Below are positions 1 to 8,014 of a stretch of 64,000 nt of DNA, one piece after another. Source of the stretch: Streptomyces sp. NBC_01283 (GTDB taxonomy: Bacteria; Actinomycetota; Actinomycetes; Streptomycetales; Streptomycetaceae); the NCBI RefSeq assembly GCF_041435335.1, contig NZ_CP108430.1:310001-374000 (forward strand). Reading direction: 5' to 3'. How positions within the stretch are numbered: position 1 is the stretch's first letter; each line of letters opens with the position of its first letter. The notes beneath the pieces were generated by a model. The model was not told where the DNA came from. It ran no database searches and saw only the letters and a program-made list of their open reading frames with translations. The position numbers and the translations under genes are program-made.

Positions 1-687
1 GCCGGTGCCGTGGTGGCGGACGTTGTGGGCGCCCCAGCGGGTGCGGAAGTCGTCGCTGCGGGTGGAGAGCTCGCCGACGAGGTCGTGCAGGCCCTTGTCG
101 TGGGGGTTGCGGCCGGCTTCGGTGCGCAGGATCGACACGGCAACATCGGCGGCCTGGTCCCAGTCGGGGTAGAAGCGCCGTGAGGCGGGGTCTAGAAAGT
201 TGAAGCGGGCCAGGTTGGCCTGATTGTGGGGAGTGACATAGAGGTCGTCGTAGAAGGCGCGGGCGAGGTGATTCGTGGCGAGGATGTCCATGCGGCCGTT
301 GCGGACGAAGGCCGGGCCGGCGGTGACGGCGTCCAGGACCCATTGCAGGCTGCGGTGCGCCTTCCACTGCGGGCTGCGCCGCCGGGGGCGCGTGAGGGCC
401 TCGGAGCCGTCCGCTGTGTGGGCGAGGTTCAGCAGGTGAGCACGTTCGGCGTCATCCAGTTGAAGGGCGCGGGCGAGGGCTTCCAGGACGGCCGGGGAGG
501 CGCCGGCGAGGTTGCCGCGTTCGAGTTTGGAGTAGTACTCCACGCTCATGTCGGCCAGGGCGGCGACCTCGCTCCTGCGCAGGCCGGGAACCCGGCGCCG
601 GCTGCCGGAGGGCAGGCCCGCCTGCTCGGGGGTGATCTTGGCTCGCCGCGAGGTCAGGAACTCGCGGACCTCTGCTTGGTTGTCCAC
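1..687 (-). CDS. MmyB-like helix-turn-helix transcriptional regulator (3' end cut by window)
   Basis: DNA-binding repressor-type protein of the XRE/MmyB class, which pairs an N-terminal helix-turn-helix with a PAS-like ligand-binding C-terminal domain. The visible 229 residues begin with V/MDNQAEVREFLTSRR, then the HTH (VPGLRRSEVAALADMSVEYY) and the hallmark MmyB segment FVRNGRMDILATNHLARAFY, LARFNFLDP and FYPDWDQAA. The family is usually about 270-290 aa, so roughly 50 C-terminal residues lie outside the window. I chose the GTG at 687 because the protein start matches the family; an in-frame ATG at 750 would place the 724-738 palindrome inside the gene. It is divergent from the oxidoreductase operon at 904, the usual MmyB arrangement, and is its likely regulator (inference). 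Confidence 0.88.
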   Translation of the reverse strand, partial: MDNQAEVREFLTSRRAKITPEQAGLPSGSRRRVPGLRRSEVAALADMSVEYYSKLERGNLAGASPAVLEALARALQLDDAERAHLLNLAHTADGSEALTRPRRRSPQWKAHRSLQWVLDAVTAGPAFVRNGRMDILATNHLARAFYDDLYVTPHNQANLARFNFLDPASRRFYPDWDQAADVAVSILRTEAGRNPHDKGLHDLVGELSTRSDDFRTRWGAHNVRHHGTG

Positions 688-723
688 GCCTTCGACGGTA
701 CGTCGCGCCCGCGGCCTCAGCGA

Positions 724-738
724 TGTACTGGCAGTACA
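724..738. promoter_or_regulatory. Perfect 15-bp palindrome, candidate operator of the MmyB-like regulator
   Basis: TGTACTG-G-CAGTACA, 7-bp perfect arms around one base, lies in the 216-bp gap between the divergent MmyB-like gene (start 687) and the dehydrogenase (start 904). The position suits autoregulation and control of the operon. Binding by this regulator is inference. Confidence 0.6.
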
Positions 739-903
739 CCCATTGACCATGCCTCGCTGCGCGCGCCCAGAGCGGGTTACCTGGATGACGTGGTGCTTTT
801 CGCCCGGCCGTGAGTCGGCCCGGGGGAAAGCCACCGGCTCTGCAATCGGCGACGACCGCTTTCACTCGGTACGGCGCCTCGGCACGCAAAGGAAACCCCT
901 CTC

Positions 904-1920
904 ATGCGCGGCGCAATGATCTACGCCCCCGGCGACATCCGCTTCGAGACGCTGGAAGACCCGAAGATCCTCAATCCGACCGACGCGATCATCCGCACGG
1001 CGGTGACGTGTGTGTGCGGATCGGATCTGTGGCCCTACCGCGGCTCCGAGCCGACGGACGCGCCGCATCCAATGGGCCACGAGTACGTCGGCTTCGTCGA
1101 GGAGGTCGGCTCCGAGGTCACAGCGGTCAAGCCGGGCCAGTTCGTGATCGGCTCGTTCGCCACCTCGGACAACACCTGCGCAAACTGCAGGAACGGCTTC
1201 CAGTCCAACTGCCTGCACCGCGAATTCATGTCCACCTGCCAGGCCGATTACGTCCGCATCCCCAATGCCCAGGGCACCCTGGTCGCCACCGACCAGGTGC
1301 CGGGCGAGGAGCTGTGGCCGAGCCTGCTGGCGGTCTCCGACGTCATGGGCACCGGCTGGTGGGCCGCGGACGCGGCCGAAGTGAAGCCCGGCTCGACCGC
1401 CGTGGTGGTCGGGGACGGCGCGGTCGGCCTGTGCGCCGTGATCGCCGCCAAGGAGATGGGCGCCGAGCGCATCATCGCCATGTCCCGCCACGCCTCCCGG
1501 CAGCAGCTGGCCCGCGAGTTCGGCGCCACCGACATCGTCGCCGAGCGCGGCGAGGAGGGCGTGGCCCGGATCATGGAGCTGACCGGCGGGATCGGCGCCG
1601 ACAGTGTGCTGGAGTGCGTCGGCACCGCCCAGGCCATGCAGCAGGCCCTGCACTCCGCCCGGCCCGGCGGGAACGTCGGCTTCGTCGGCGTCCCCCACGA
1701 TGTCGCGGTCGACGGCCAGGAGCTGTTCTTCTCCCACGTCGGCCTGCGCGGTGGTCCCGCCCCCGTACGCCGCTACCTGCCCGACCTCATCGGCCTCGTG
1801 CAGTCGGGCCGGATCGACCCGGGCAAGGTCTTCGACCTCACCCTGCCGCTCAACGAGGTCGCCGAGGGCTACCGGGCGATGGACGAGCGCCGTGCCATCA
1901 AGGCCCTCCTGAAGCCCTGA
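904..1920 (+). CDS. Zinc-dependent alcohol dehydrogenase (MDR superfamily)
   Basis: A 338-aa cytosolic NAD(P)-dependent oxidoreductase of the medium-chain dehydrogenase family, of normal length. Visible landmarks: catalytic zinc ligand in VCVCGSDLW, the GHEYVG motif, a structural-zinc-like cysteine cluster CANCRNGFQSNC, which holds three rather than four cysteines, and a Rossmann nucleotide site VVVGDGAVGL. The substrate cannot be read from sequence. First gene of a co-directional run to 6173. The gap to the upstream divergent regulator holds the candidate operator. The short form of the structural cysteine loop occurs in this subfamily and need not mean loss of function. Confidence 0.9.
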   Translation: MRGAMIYAPGDIRFETLEDPKILNPTDAIIRTAVTCVCGSDLWPYRGSEPTDAPHPMGHEYVGFVEEVGSEVTAVKPGQFVIGSFATSDNTCANCRNGFQSNCLHREFMSTCQADYVRIPNAQGTLVATDQVPGEELWPSLLAVSDVMGTGWWAADAAEVKPGSTAVVVGDGAVGLCAVIAAKEMGAERIIAMSRHASRQQLAREFGATDIVAERGEEGVARIMELTGGIGADSVLECVGTAQAMQQALHSARPGGNVGFVGVPHDVAVDGQELFFSHVGLRGGPAPVRRYLPDLIGLVQSGRIDPGKVFDLTLPLNEVAEGYRAMDERRAIKALLKP

Positions 1921-1992
1921 GCAGGACAGCTCGCCCGTCCCAGCGGCGTGTCCTCGCCCTCACTCTGTTCTGATCATTCGGAGGCACCTTTC

Positions 1993-2658
1993 ATGACGAC
2001 CTTCGCCCTCGTCGGCGCCGGTCCCGGCCTCGGCCTGGCCTGCGCCCGCCGTTTCGGCGCCGCCGGCCACACCGTCGCCCTCCTCTCGCGCAACGCCGAA
2101 CACCTCGACTCTCTCGTGGCCGAGCTGAACCGGGACAGCTTCCAGGCCCGCGGCTACACCGCCGACGTCCTGGCCCCCGACTCGCTCAGTGCCGCCCTGC
2201 GACGGGCCGGTGAGGAGCTGGGGCCGGTGGAGGTCCTGCAGTTCAGCCCAGTGCCCCGCGCCGACTTCATGAAGCCGGTCCTCGACACCAGCCCGGCCGA
2301 CCTGAACGATCCGCTCACCTTCTCCATCAAGGGCCCGCTGACCTGCGTGAACGCGGTCCTGCCCGAGATGCGGGCGCTGGGGCGCGGCACGCTGTTGTTC
2401 GTCAACGGCGGCAGCGCGGTCCGCCCGCACCCCGACCGTGCGGGCACCTCGATCGCCTTCGCCGGCGAGAGCGCGTACGCGGCGATGCTGCACCAGGCGC
2501 TCGCGGGCGAGAACATCCACGCCGCCCAGCTCATCGTGCCCGGAGCCATCAGCCCGGACGCCGAGCACTCCAGCCCGAGCGCGCTGGCCGAGCGGCTGTA
2601 CAGCCTGCACACCGACCGGGACGGCTTTCGGCACTACGCCGAACCGATGCCCGACTGA
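1993..2658 (+). CDS. SDR-like oxidoreductase, atypical catalytic site
   Basis: A 221-aa Rossmann-fold protein of the short-chain dehydrogenase class. The N-terminus TFALVGAGPGLGLACARRF is the dinucleotide-binding glycine motif. The start at 1993 is set by GGAGG at 1980-1984, 8 bp upstream; a longer frame from 1948 has no such site. The expected YxxxK appears as Y-A-A-M-L, so the active-site lysine is absent, and the NNAG motif is not evident. It may therefore bind cofactor without classical SDR chemistry, or use another residue. It lies 72 bp after the alcohol dehydrogenase and 17 bp before the lipoprotein gene, so probably in one operon. Confidence 0.82.
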   Translation: MTTFALVGAGPGLGLACARRFGAAGHTVALLSRNAEHLDSLVAELNRDSFQARGYTADVLAPDSLSAALRRAGEELGPVEVLQFSPVPRADFMKPVLDTSPADLNDPLTFSIKGPLTCVNAVLPEMRALGRGTLLFVNGGSAVRPHPDRAGTSIAFAGESAYAAMLHQALAGENIHAAQLIVPGAISPDAEHSSPSALAERLYSLHTDRDGFRHYAEPMPD

Positions 2659-2675
2659 GCCGGAGCCCGACTGCC

Positions 2676-3206
2676 ATGCCCCACACCGCCCAGCGCACCA
2701 TCGCTCACCCGGTCCCGGCCGCGGCGCTGCTGCTCGCTGTGACGGCGTGCAGCCCTACGCCGGCCACCACACCTGCGGCCTCGCCGCCCCAGGGTTCACC
2801 GCGGCAGTCCGCGACGGATCGGCCGAGGACCGAACCCTCAGAGGAGAACAGCGCCATGCACATCCGCCTCATGATCGACGGCCACAGCGTGGACGCCGCC
2901 TTGAACGACAGCTCCACCGCGCGGGACTTCGCCGCGCTGCTGCCGCTCACCCTCGATCTCGACGACTTCCAGGAAACCGAGCGCGTCGCCGACCTGCCGC
3001 GCAAGCTGAGCACCGACGGCGCCCCGGCGTCGTCCGACCCGAAGGCGGGTGACCTGGCCTTCTACGCGCCGTGGGGCAACCTGGCCCTCTTCTACCGCGA
3101 CGGCCACCCCTCACCGGGCCTGGTCATCCTCGGCCACCTCACCGACCGGGACGACATCGCGCGCCTGGCCGACGCCGACCGCGTCCCCATCCAGCCCGCC
3201 TCCTGA
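2676..3206 (+). CDS. Lipoprotein with cyclophilin-like domain
   Basis: 176 aa. The N-terminus has a signal peptide ending in a lipobox, LLLAVTAC at about residues 18-25, followed by a Thr/Pro/Ser-rich linker, so the protein is probably exported and lipid-anchored. From about residue 61 (MHIRLMIDGHSVDAALNDSSTARDFAALLP) it matches the small cyclophilin-like fold family, with the typical GDLAFYAPWGNLALFY and a late GLVILGHL strand. The function of that fold is not established. A second ATG at 2856, preceded by GAGGAGA, would yield only the cyclophilin-like domain as a cytosolic protein, so two forms are possible. It sits inside the operon, 34 bp before the MFS gene. Confidence 0.82.
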   Translation: MPHTAQRTIAHPVPAAALLLAVTACSPTPATTPAASPPQGSPRQSATDRPRTEPSEENSAMHIRLMIDGHSVDAALNDSSTARDFAALLPLTLDLDDFQETERVADLPRKLSTDGAPASSDPKAGDLAFYAPWGNLALFYRDGHPSPGLVILGHLTDRDDIARLADADRVPIQPAS

Positions 3207-3240
3207 CCCCCGTCCCCCTTCCCAAGGAGTACTTCCCCCT

Positions 3241-4515
3241 ATGTCCGCTCCCGCCGCTCACGCGCCGGGCAAGCTGCCCTTCGTCGTGTGGGTGCTTGCC
3301 GCCGGCACCTTCCTGATGGGCACCACCGAGTTCGTCATCGCCGGGATCCTCCCGGAAATCGCCCCCGACCTCGGCGCCAGCCTCTCCCACGCCGGACTGC
3401 TGATCACAGCCTTCGCCGTCGGCATGATCGTCGGCGGTCCGACCATGGCCCTGGCCACCCTGCGCCTGCCTCAACGCCTCACCCTCGTCCTCGCCCTGGC
3501 GGTGTTCGCTGCCGGGCACGTCGTGGCAGCCCTCACCAGTTCCTTCACCGTCGTCCTGGCCGCCCGGTTCGTGACCGCGCTGGCCACCGGCGCGTTCTGG
3601 GCCGTCGGCTTCGTCATCGCCACCACCGCCGCCGGACCCGCGAATGCCACCCGGGCCGTCAGCGTGATGATGGGCGGCCTGACCCTGGCCAACGTCGTCG
3701 GCGTCCCCGCTGGGTCCCTCATCGGTCACGTCACCGGCTGGCGCGGACTGTTCTGGGCCCTGGCCGCGCTCGCCGCCCTCGCCGCCGCCGTGATCGGGCA
3801 CTTCATCCCCCGAACGGAGCAACGCGCCCGGGTCTCCGTACGCGACGAAATTCGGTCGCTGTGGCAGGGGCGCCTGTGGCTGGCACTGGCTTCGGCCGTT
3901 CTGATCATGGGCGGTGTGCTGGCCGTCTACACCTACATCACACCCCTGCTGACCGACCGTGCGGGCATCCCGGCCGGTGTCGTGCCGCTGGTGTTGATCG
4001 CGTTCGGCGCCGGCGCGCTGGGCGGCACCGCGATCGGCGGCCGGTTCGGCGACCGCCGTCCGATGGCCACCACCATCCCGGCTGCCGCGGCGACCGCGCT
4101 GATCCTGCTCGCGCTGATCCCGCTGTCCACCGCCCCGGTCGCCACCATCGCTCTGATCTTCCTCATGGCGCTGGCCGGCTTCACGATCAACCCGGTCGTC
4201 ACCGCCCTCGCCGTCCGCTTGGCCGGCGACGCCACCACCTTGGCCTCGGCGCTGACCACGTCCGCGTACAACACCGGCATCGCCGCCGGTTCCGCGCTCG
4301 CCGGGCAGGCCCTTGCCTCTCCTCTCGGTGTGACCGGACCCGCCCTGATCGGTGCCGTCCTCACGGGCCTGACCCTGCTGCCGCTGATCGCCCTGGCCGT
4401 CACCAGCAAGCACGGGACGACGCGCACCGTCGCCCACAGCGTTCGCGACACGCCTGTCCCGCCGGCGCGCACGACCACTGACACGACCACTGAAGTGACG
4501 TCGGCGCAGAGCTGA
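3241..4515 (+). CDS. MFS transporter, Cmx/CmrA/AraJ-type drug efflux family
   Basis: A 424-aa inner-membrane transporter with about 12 hydrophobic segments. The N-terminal pattern FLMGTTEFVIAGILPEIAPDLG is diagnostic for the AraJ/Cmx group of drug:H+ antiporters, which includes chloramphenicol exporters, and GGRFGDRRP between halves is the MFS loop. The ATG at 3241 follows AAGGAG at 3221-3226; a much longer frame starting at 3049 is not supported because it overlaps the lipoprotein gene. The C-terminal 35 residues are Thr-rich and soluble. In the operon it would export the compound that the oxidoreductases act on or that the regulator senses (inference). Confidence 0.9.
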   Translation: MSAPAAHAPGKLPFVVWVLAAGTFLMGTTEFVIAGILPEIAPDLGASLSHAGLLITAFAVGMIVGGPTMALATLRLPQRLTLVLALAVFAAGHVVAALTSSFTVVLAARFVTALATGAFWAVGFVIATTAAGPANATRAVSVMMGGLTLANVVGVPAGSLIGHVTGWRGLFWALAALAALAAAVIGHFIPRTEQRARVSVRDEIRSLWQGRLWLALASAVLIMGGVLAVYTYITPLLTDRAGIPAGVVPLVLIAFGAGALGGTAIGGRFGDRRPMATTIPAAAATALILLALIPLSTAPVATIALIFLMALAGFTINPVVTALAVRLAGDATTLASALTTSAYNTGIAAGSALAGQALASPLGVTGPALIGAVLTGLTLLPLIALAVTSKHGTTRTVAHSVRDTPVPPARTTTDTTTEVTSAQS

Positions 4516-4556
4516 ACCGATCCGGCCTCCTCGCACCCCACTCACCTGGATCCGCC

Positions 4557-5333
4557 ATGAACCCCAAGACCCCCACCTACGACTTCACCGGGCAGGTCGC
4601 CTTCATCACCGGCGCCAGCTCCGGCATGGGTCTGGCCACCGCCCGCGCCTTTGCCGAAGCGGGCGCCGCCGTCGCCCTCGCCGACATCGACGAAAAGGCT
4701 GTCACCGCCGCCGCGAAGGAACTCACCGACCACGGGTACCAGGCTCTGGCTCTGGTCTGCGACGTCACCGTCGAGGACCAGATCGCCGCCGCCGTCGACC
4801 GCACCGTGGACACGTTCGGACGGCTCGACATGGCTTACAACAACGCCGGCATCATGCCCCCGCCCACCGACGCCGCCGACGAAAGCGCCGACCAGTTCGA
4901 CCGCGTCCAGGACATCAACCTGCGCGGCATCTGGGCAAGCATGAAGCACGAACTGCGCCACATGCGCACCCAGGGCAGCGGCGCCATCGTCAACTGCTCC
5001 AGCCTCGGCGGCCTCGTCGGCAACCCCGGCCGCGCCGCCTACCACGCCTCCAAACACGGCGTCATCGGCCTGACCAAGAGCGCCGCACTCGAATACGGCA
5101 CCCGAGGCATCCGCATCAACGCGGTGTGCCCCGGCACCATCAGCACCCCCATGGTCGACGCCATGGTCGACGGCGGTGAACTCAACCGCACCCAGGCCGA
5201 GACCGGCCAGGCCATCCACCGGCTCGGCACCGCCGACGAGATCGCCCAGGCCGTCCTGTGGCTGTCCAGCCCCGGTGCCAGCTACGTCACCGGCATCGCC
5301 CTGCCCGTCGACGGCGGCTACACCGCCCAGTAA
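4557..5333 (+). CDS. Classical short-chain dehydrogenase/reductase
   Basis: 258 aa, normal length. It contains the cofactor motif TGASSGMG near residue 20, NNAGIM near 98, the catalytic Ser in VNCSSLGG and the catalytic pair YHASK, then the C-terminal signature GTISTPMV and the ending YVTGIALPVDGGYTAQ. This is an NAD(P)-dependent oxidoreductase resembling glucose or 3-oxoacyl reductases; substrate unknown. Unlike the SDR-like protein at 1993 it has every catalytic residue. It begins 41 bp after the transporter and lies 52 bp before the CMD gene. Confidence 0.92.
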   Translation: MNPKTPTYDFTGQVAFITGASSGMGLATARAFAEAGAAVALADIDEKAVTAAAKELTDHGYQALALVCDVTVEDQIAAAVDRTVDTFGRLDMAYNNAGIMPPPTDAADESADQFDRVQDINLRGIWASMKHELRHMRTQGSGAIVNCSSLGGLVGNPGRAAYHASKHGVIGLTKSAALEYGTRGIRINAVCPGTISTPMVDAMVDGGELNRTQAETGQAIHRLGTADEIAQAVLWLSSPGASYVTGIALPVDGGYTAQ

Positions 5334-5385
5334 CCGCCCGGCTTCCACCCCACCATCAGACCGTTGCAGAACAAGGAGACCCTCC

Positions 5386-5709
5386 ATGCCCGAGCAGTCC
5401 GCCCCCGAGGAACTGAGAGATATCGCCCCCAAGCTCGTCGAGGTCACCAACGACGTCCTCTTCGGTGACATCTGGAACCGCCCCGGCCTTACGCCCCGCG
5501 ACCGGAGCCTGGTCACCGTGAGCACGCTGGCCGCCCTCTACCGCAGCGAGCAACTCGACTACCACCTGGGCGTTGCCCTGGACAACGGTCTGAGCGTGCA
5601 GGAGCTGTCCGAAGCCATCACCCACCTCGCCTTCTACGCGGGCTGGCCCAACGCCATGACAGCGATCAACAGACTCAAGAAGATCGCCGACCAGCGCGAC
5701 TCCTCCTGA
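5386..5709 (+). CDS. Carboxymuconolactone decarboxylase-like protein
   Basis: 107 aa, all-alpha AhpD/CMD-superfamily protein. RDRSLVTVSTLAALYRSEQLDYHLGVALDNG and HLAFYAGWPNAMTAI are the family core; the CxxC of AhpD is absent, so it belongs with the gamma-carboxymuconolactone decarboxylase branch rather than the peroxidase branch. The ATG at 5386 is preceded by AAGGAG at 5373-5378. Members of this branch are often next to SDRs and cupins, as here, and their reactions are mostly unknown. Confidence 0.88.
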   Translation: MPEQSAPEELRDIAPKLVEVTNDVLFGDIWNRPGLTPRDRSLVTVSTLAALYRSEQLDYHLGVALDNGLSVQELSEAITHLAFYAGWPNAMTAINRLKKIADQRDSS

Positions 5710-5756
5710 ACCTGCCTCCTCTCCCCCAACGCCCCCATCTGACAAGGATGAAGACC

Positions 5757-6173
5757 ATGGAGCACATCACCTCCACCCCGACGGCCCAGGCGCCGGCCGA
5801 GCGGTTCACCGGCGATGTCTACCTCAACCCGATCGAGGCCCCCACCGCCCCCGCCCGCCTCGCCGCCGCTCTGGTCCGCTTCACCCCTGGCGCCCGCACC
5901 AACTGGCACAGCCACGCCAACGGCCAGACCCTCTACATCACCGACGGCATCGGCCTGGTCGGTACCCGCAACGGCCACGTCGTGCGTGTCAGCGCCGGAC
6001 AGATCGTCAAGTGCCCGGCCGGTGAGGAGCACTGGCACGGCGGCACCGACACCACACTCATGGCGCACATCGCCATGGTCGTGGGCGACGCCGACAGCGA
6101 CGGCACCACCTGGCTGGAGCCCGTCACCGACGAGCAGTACACCCACGCTCTCAACAGCACGAACGGGAGCTGA
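5757..6173 (+). CDS. Cupin-domain protein
   Basis: 138 aa from the ATG at 5757, which has AAGGA 9 bp upstream; an ATG at 5748 is in frame but has the same AAGG abutting it. A single cupin barrel with metal-ligand-like histidines: NWHSHANGQTLYITDG (motif 1) and CPAGEEHWHGG...MAHIAM (motif 2). Probably a small metal enzyme or sensor. Last gene of the operon; a long hairpin follows at 6242-6305. Confidence 0.87.
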   Translation: MEHITSTPTAQAPAERFTGDVYLNPIEAPTAPARLAAALVRFTPGARTNWHSHANGQTLYITDGIGLVGTRNGHVVRVSAGQIVKCPAGEEHWHGGTDTTLMAHIAMVVGDADSDGTTWLEPVTDEQYTHALNSTNGS

Positions 6174-6241
6174 CCGCCCTCACACGACCAGGCCAGCGCA
6201 GGCAAGGCGGGGGTCGGCACGAGGCAGCGCCACGAGAGTAG

Positions 6242-6305
6242 CTTTGACAGCGAAGTTGGTCCGCGCAGGTCAGCGGCTCCGGCTGGACCAACTTTGCTGT
6301 CAGAG
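6242..6305. terminator. Long hairpin, likely bidirectional terminator
   Basis: Arms 6245-6262 (TGACAGCGAAGTTGGTCC) and 6285-6302 pair over 18 bp with one mismatch, extendable by 3 pairs outward; the loop is 22 nt. It sits 70 bp after the cupin stop and 230 bp beyond the convergent MFS gene. Other possibility: the pair of ends of a small mobile remnant. Confidence 0.6.
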
Positions 6306-6353
6306 GACAACTGCTGTCCTTTGTCGTCCTGTGGGGTCTCGAAATTCTCTGCA

Positions 6354-6382
6354 CAGTCTCAGTCTCAGTCTCGGTCTCAGGG
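6354..6382. repeat. Short tandem repeat (CAGTCT)n
   Basis: Four copies of the hexamer CAGTCT/CGGTCT in a row between the operon terminator and the 3' end of the convergent MFS gene. The rest of 6306-6535 shows no gene. Confidence 0.7.
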
Positions 6383-6535
6383 CTGGCTGTACTTCGACTG
6401 CCCTTGTGCCGCCGAGATGAGACTCACTGTGCAGCACCGGCACCCATCGGGCCCGCAGTAGTCGTCGGGCCCGCCGCTGATGCTCACCCCGCAGCTGTTC
6501 GTCCTGACGCCGGGTTGGATCCGCGATATCGCCCG

Positions 6536-8014
6536 CTACGCTCCGGCTGACGTGCCCACGTCGCTGTGCGGACGAGTATCTGGGCGGCGATTCTTCGCCG
6601 CACCCGGGGCATCCGTCTGACGGTTGGTCAGGACTTGGAGTATGAGCGCGCCCACGTACAGCAGCGCGCTCAGCCCCCAGATCGTCAAATAGGCGGAGAG
6701 CGCTGGGACGTCCGTATCCCCGACGGTCAGGGAGCCAAGGACGACCGCCGCGCCCGCGCCCGCGATGCTGCCGCCCAGGGTCTTGAGGTTGTTGTAGACG
6801 GCGGTCGCACTCGCCGTGCGGTCCGGGGTGCTGCGCTCCACGATCAGTGTGGGCAGGCCACCCATGGCCAGGCCCATGCCGAAGCCGGCAATGGCGGATG
6901 CCAGGGCGAACAGTGGCAGCGTGGTGTGGGCGGCGATCAGCCCCGCGCTGCCGGCCGCCATCAGCGTGAAGGCGAGCAACAGGGCGCGGCGGTAGCCGGT
7001 GCGGGCCGCCACTCGGGGCACGAGGCTCGCCCCGGCGAAGGCCAGGACGTGGGGCACCGCGCCCCACGCGCTGATCTCCCAGGTCGTGAGCCCGAATCCG
7101 TACCCCTCGTCGGCCGGCGAGGCGGCAAGGTAGGAGATGGCGACTGCCTGCCCGCCCAGCATCACGGCGCCGAAGACGAAACCGGAGATGTAGTACGGCG
7201 CGGACTGGGGGTGGGCCACCGCCCGGACGTCGACCAGGGCGTGCGGCCGGTCCCGTTCGAGCCGGACCCACCAGGCGAGCAGGGACAGGGAGACGGCGAG
7301 GCCGCCGAGAGTGAGCGGCGAGGTCCAGCCCCACGCCTGGCCGCGCGCCGTCGTGCCGAGGAACAGCAGCAGCGCCAGACCGAGCAGTAGCGCCCCGGTC
7401 CAGTCCATCCGGCCGGGCGCGCGCGTCCGGGACTCGGGGACCGCACAGTACGCGAGGGCCAGACAGGCGCACGCGATCGCGGCGAGGACGCAGAGCGTCA
7501 ACTGGACGCCACCGGTGAGTTCGAGCAGGGGGCCCGCCAGGCTGTGTCCGAGGAGCGAGCCGAGGGTGAGCGCGCCGACGAGAAGCCCTACGGCCCGCCG
7601 TGCGCCTTCGAGGTCGAGCCGGTCCCGTACAAGACCGATCTCCAGTGGCAGCAGCGCCGCCAGCGGCCCCATCAGGGCACGGCCCACCAGGAGCACCGTC
7701 GGATTCGGTGCGAGGGCCACCAGGACAGTGCCCACCGCGACGCAGGCCAGGGCGACCCGGATCAGTCGACGGTGCCCGTACAGATCGCCGAGCCGCCCGA
7801 ACACCGGTACCCCCACCGCGGCGGCCAGGAACTGGACCGCCATGTACCACTGCGCCTGCGACGCGCTGATGGACTGCCAGTCCTGCACGGCCGGCACCAG
7901 CGCCGGGCCTGAACCCTGGAGGAAGCCGCTCACCAGCTCGAAGACGACCAGCAGAGCGACGACGGGGGTGACCCGAGGCGGCGCCACCTCCTCCGTCACG
8001 CGCGGGGCCCTCAT
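6536..8014 (-). CDS. MFS transporter, 14-TM type drug:H+ antiporter family
   Basis: 492-aa inner-membrane protein. The start is the ATG at 8014, which overlaps the stop of the upstream M20 gene (ATGA), so the two are translationally coupled; longer frames to 8239 would run through that gene. Landmarks: QWYMAVQFLAAAVGVPVFGRLGDLYGHRRL (MFS loop A motif) and many hydrophobic helices, with a second signature around SAIAGFGMGLAMGGLPTLI. The length suggests the 14-helix EmrB/QacA-like branch. It probably moves the substrate or product of the amidohydrolase (inference). The C-terminus is a short soluble Arg/Pro-rich tail. Confidence 0.88.
   Translation of the reverse strand: MRAPRVTEEVAPPRVTPVVALLVVFELVSGFLQGSGPALVPAVQDWQSISASQAQWYMAVQFLAAAVGVPVFGRLGDLYGHRRLIRVALACVAVGTVLVALAPNPTVLLVGRALMGPLAALLPLEIGLVRDRLDLEGARRAVGLLVGALTLGSLLGHSLAGPLLELTGGVQLTLCVLAAIACACLALAYCAVPESRTRAPGRMDWTGALLLGLALLLFLGTTARGQAWGWTSPLTLGGLAVSLSLLAWWVRLERDRPHALVDVRAVAHPQSAPYYISGFVFGAVMLGGQAVAISYLAASPADEGYGFGLTTWEISAWGAVPHVLAFAGASLVPRVAARTGYRRALLLAFTLMAAGSAGLIAAHTTLPLFALASAIAGFGMGLAMGGLPTLIVERSTPDRTASATAVYNNLKTLGGSIAGAGAAVVLGSLTVGDTDVPALSAYLTIWGLSALLYVGALILQVLTNRQTDAPGAAKNRRPDTRPHSDVGTSAGA

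Noticed and set aside
3139..4545. 468-codon minus-strand frame
   Set aside because: Shadow of the AraJ-type transporter.
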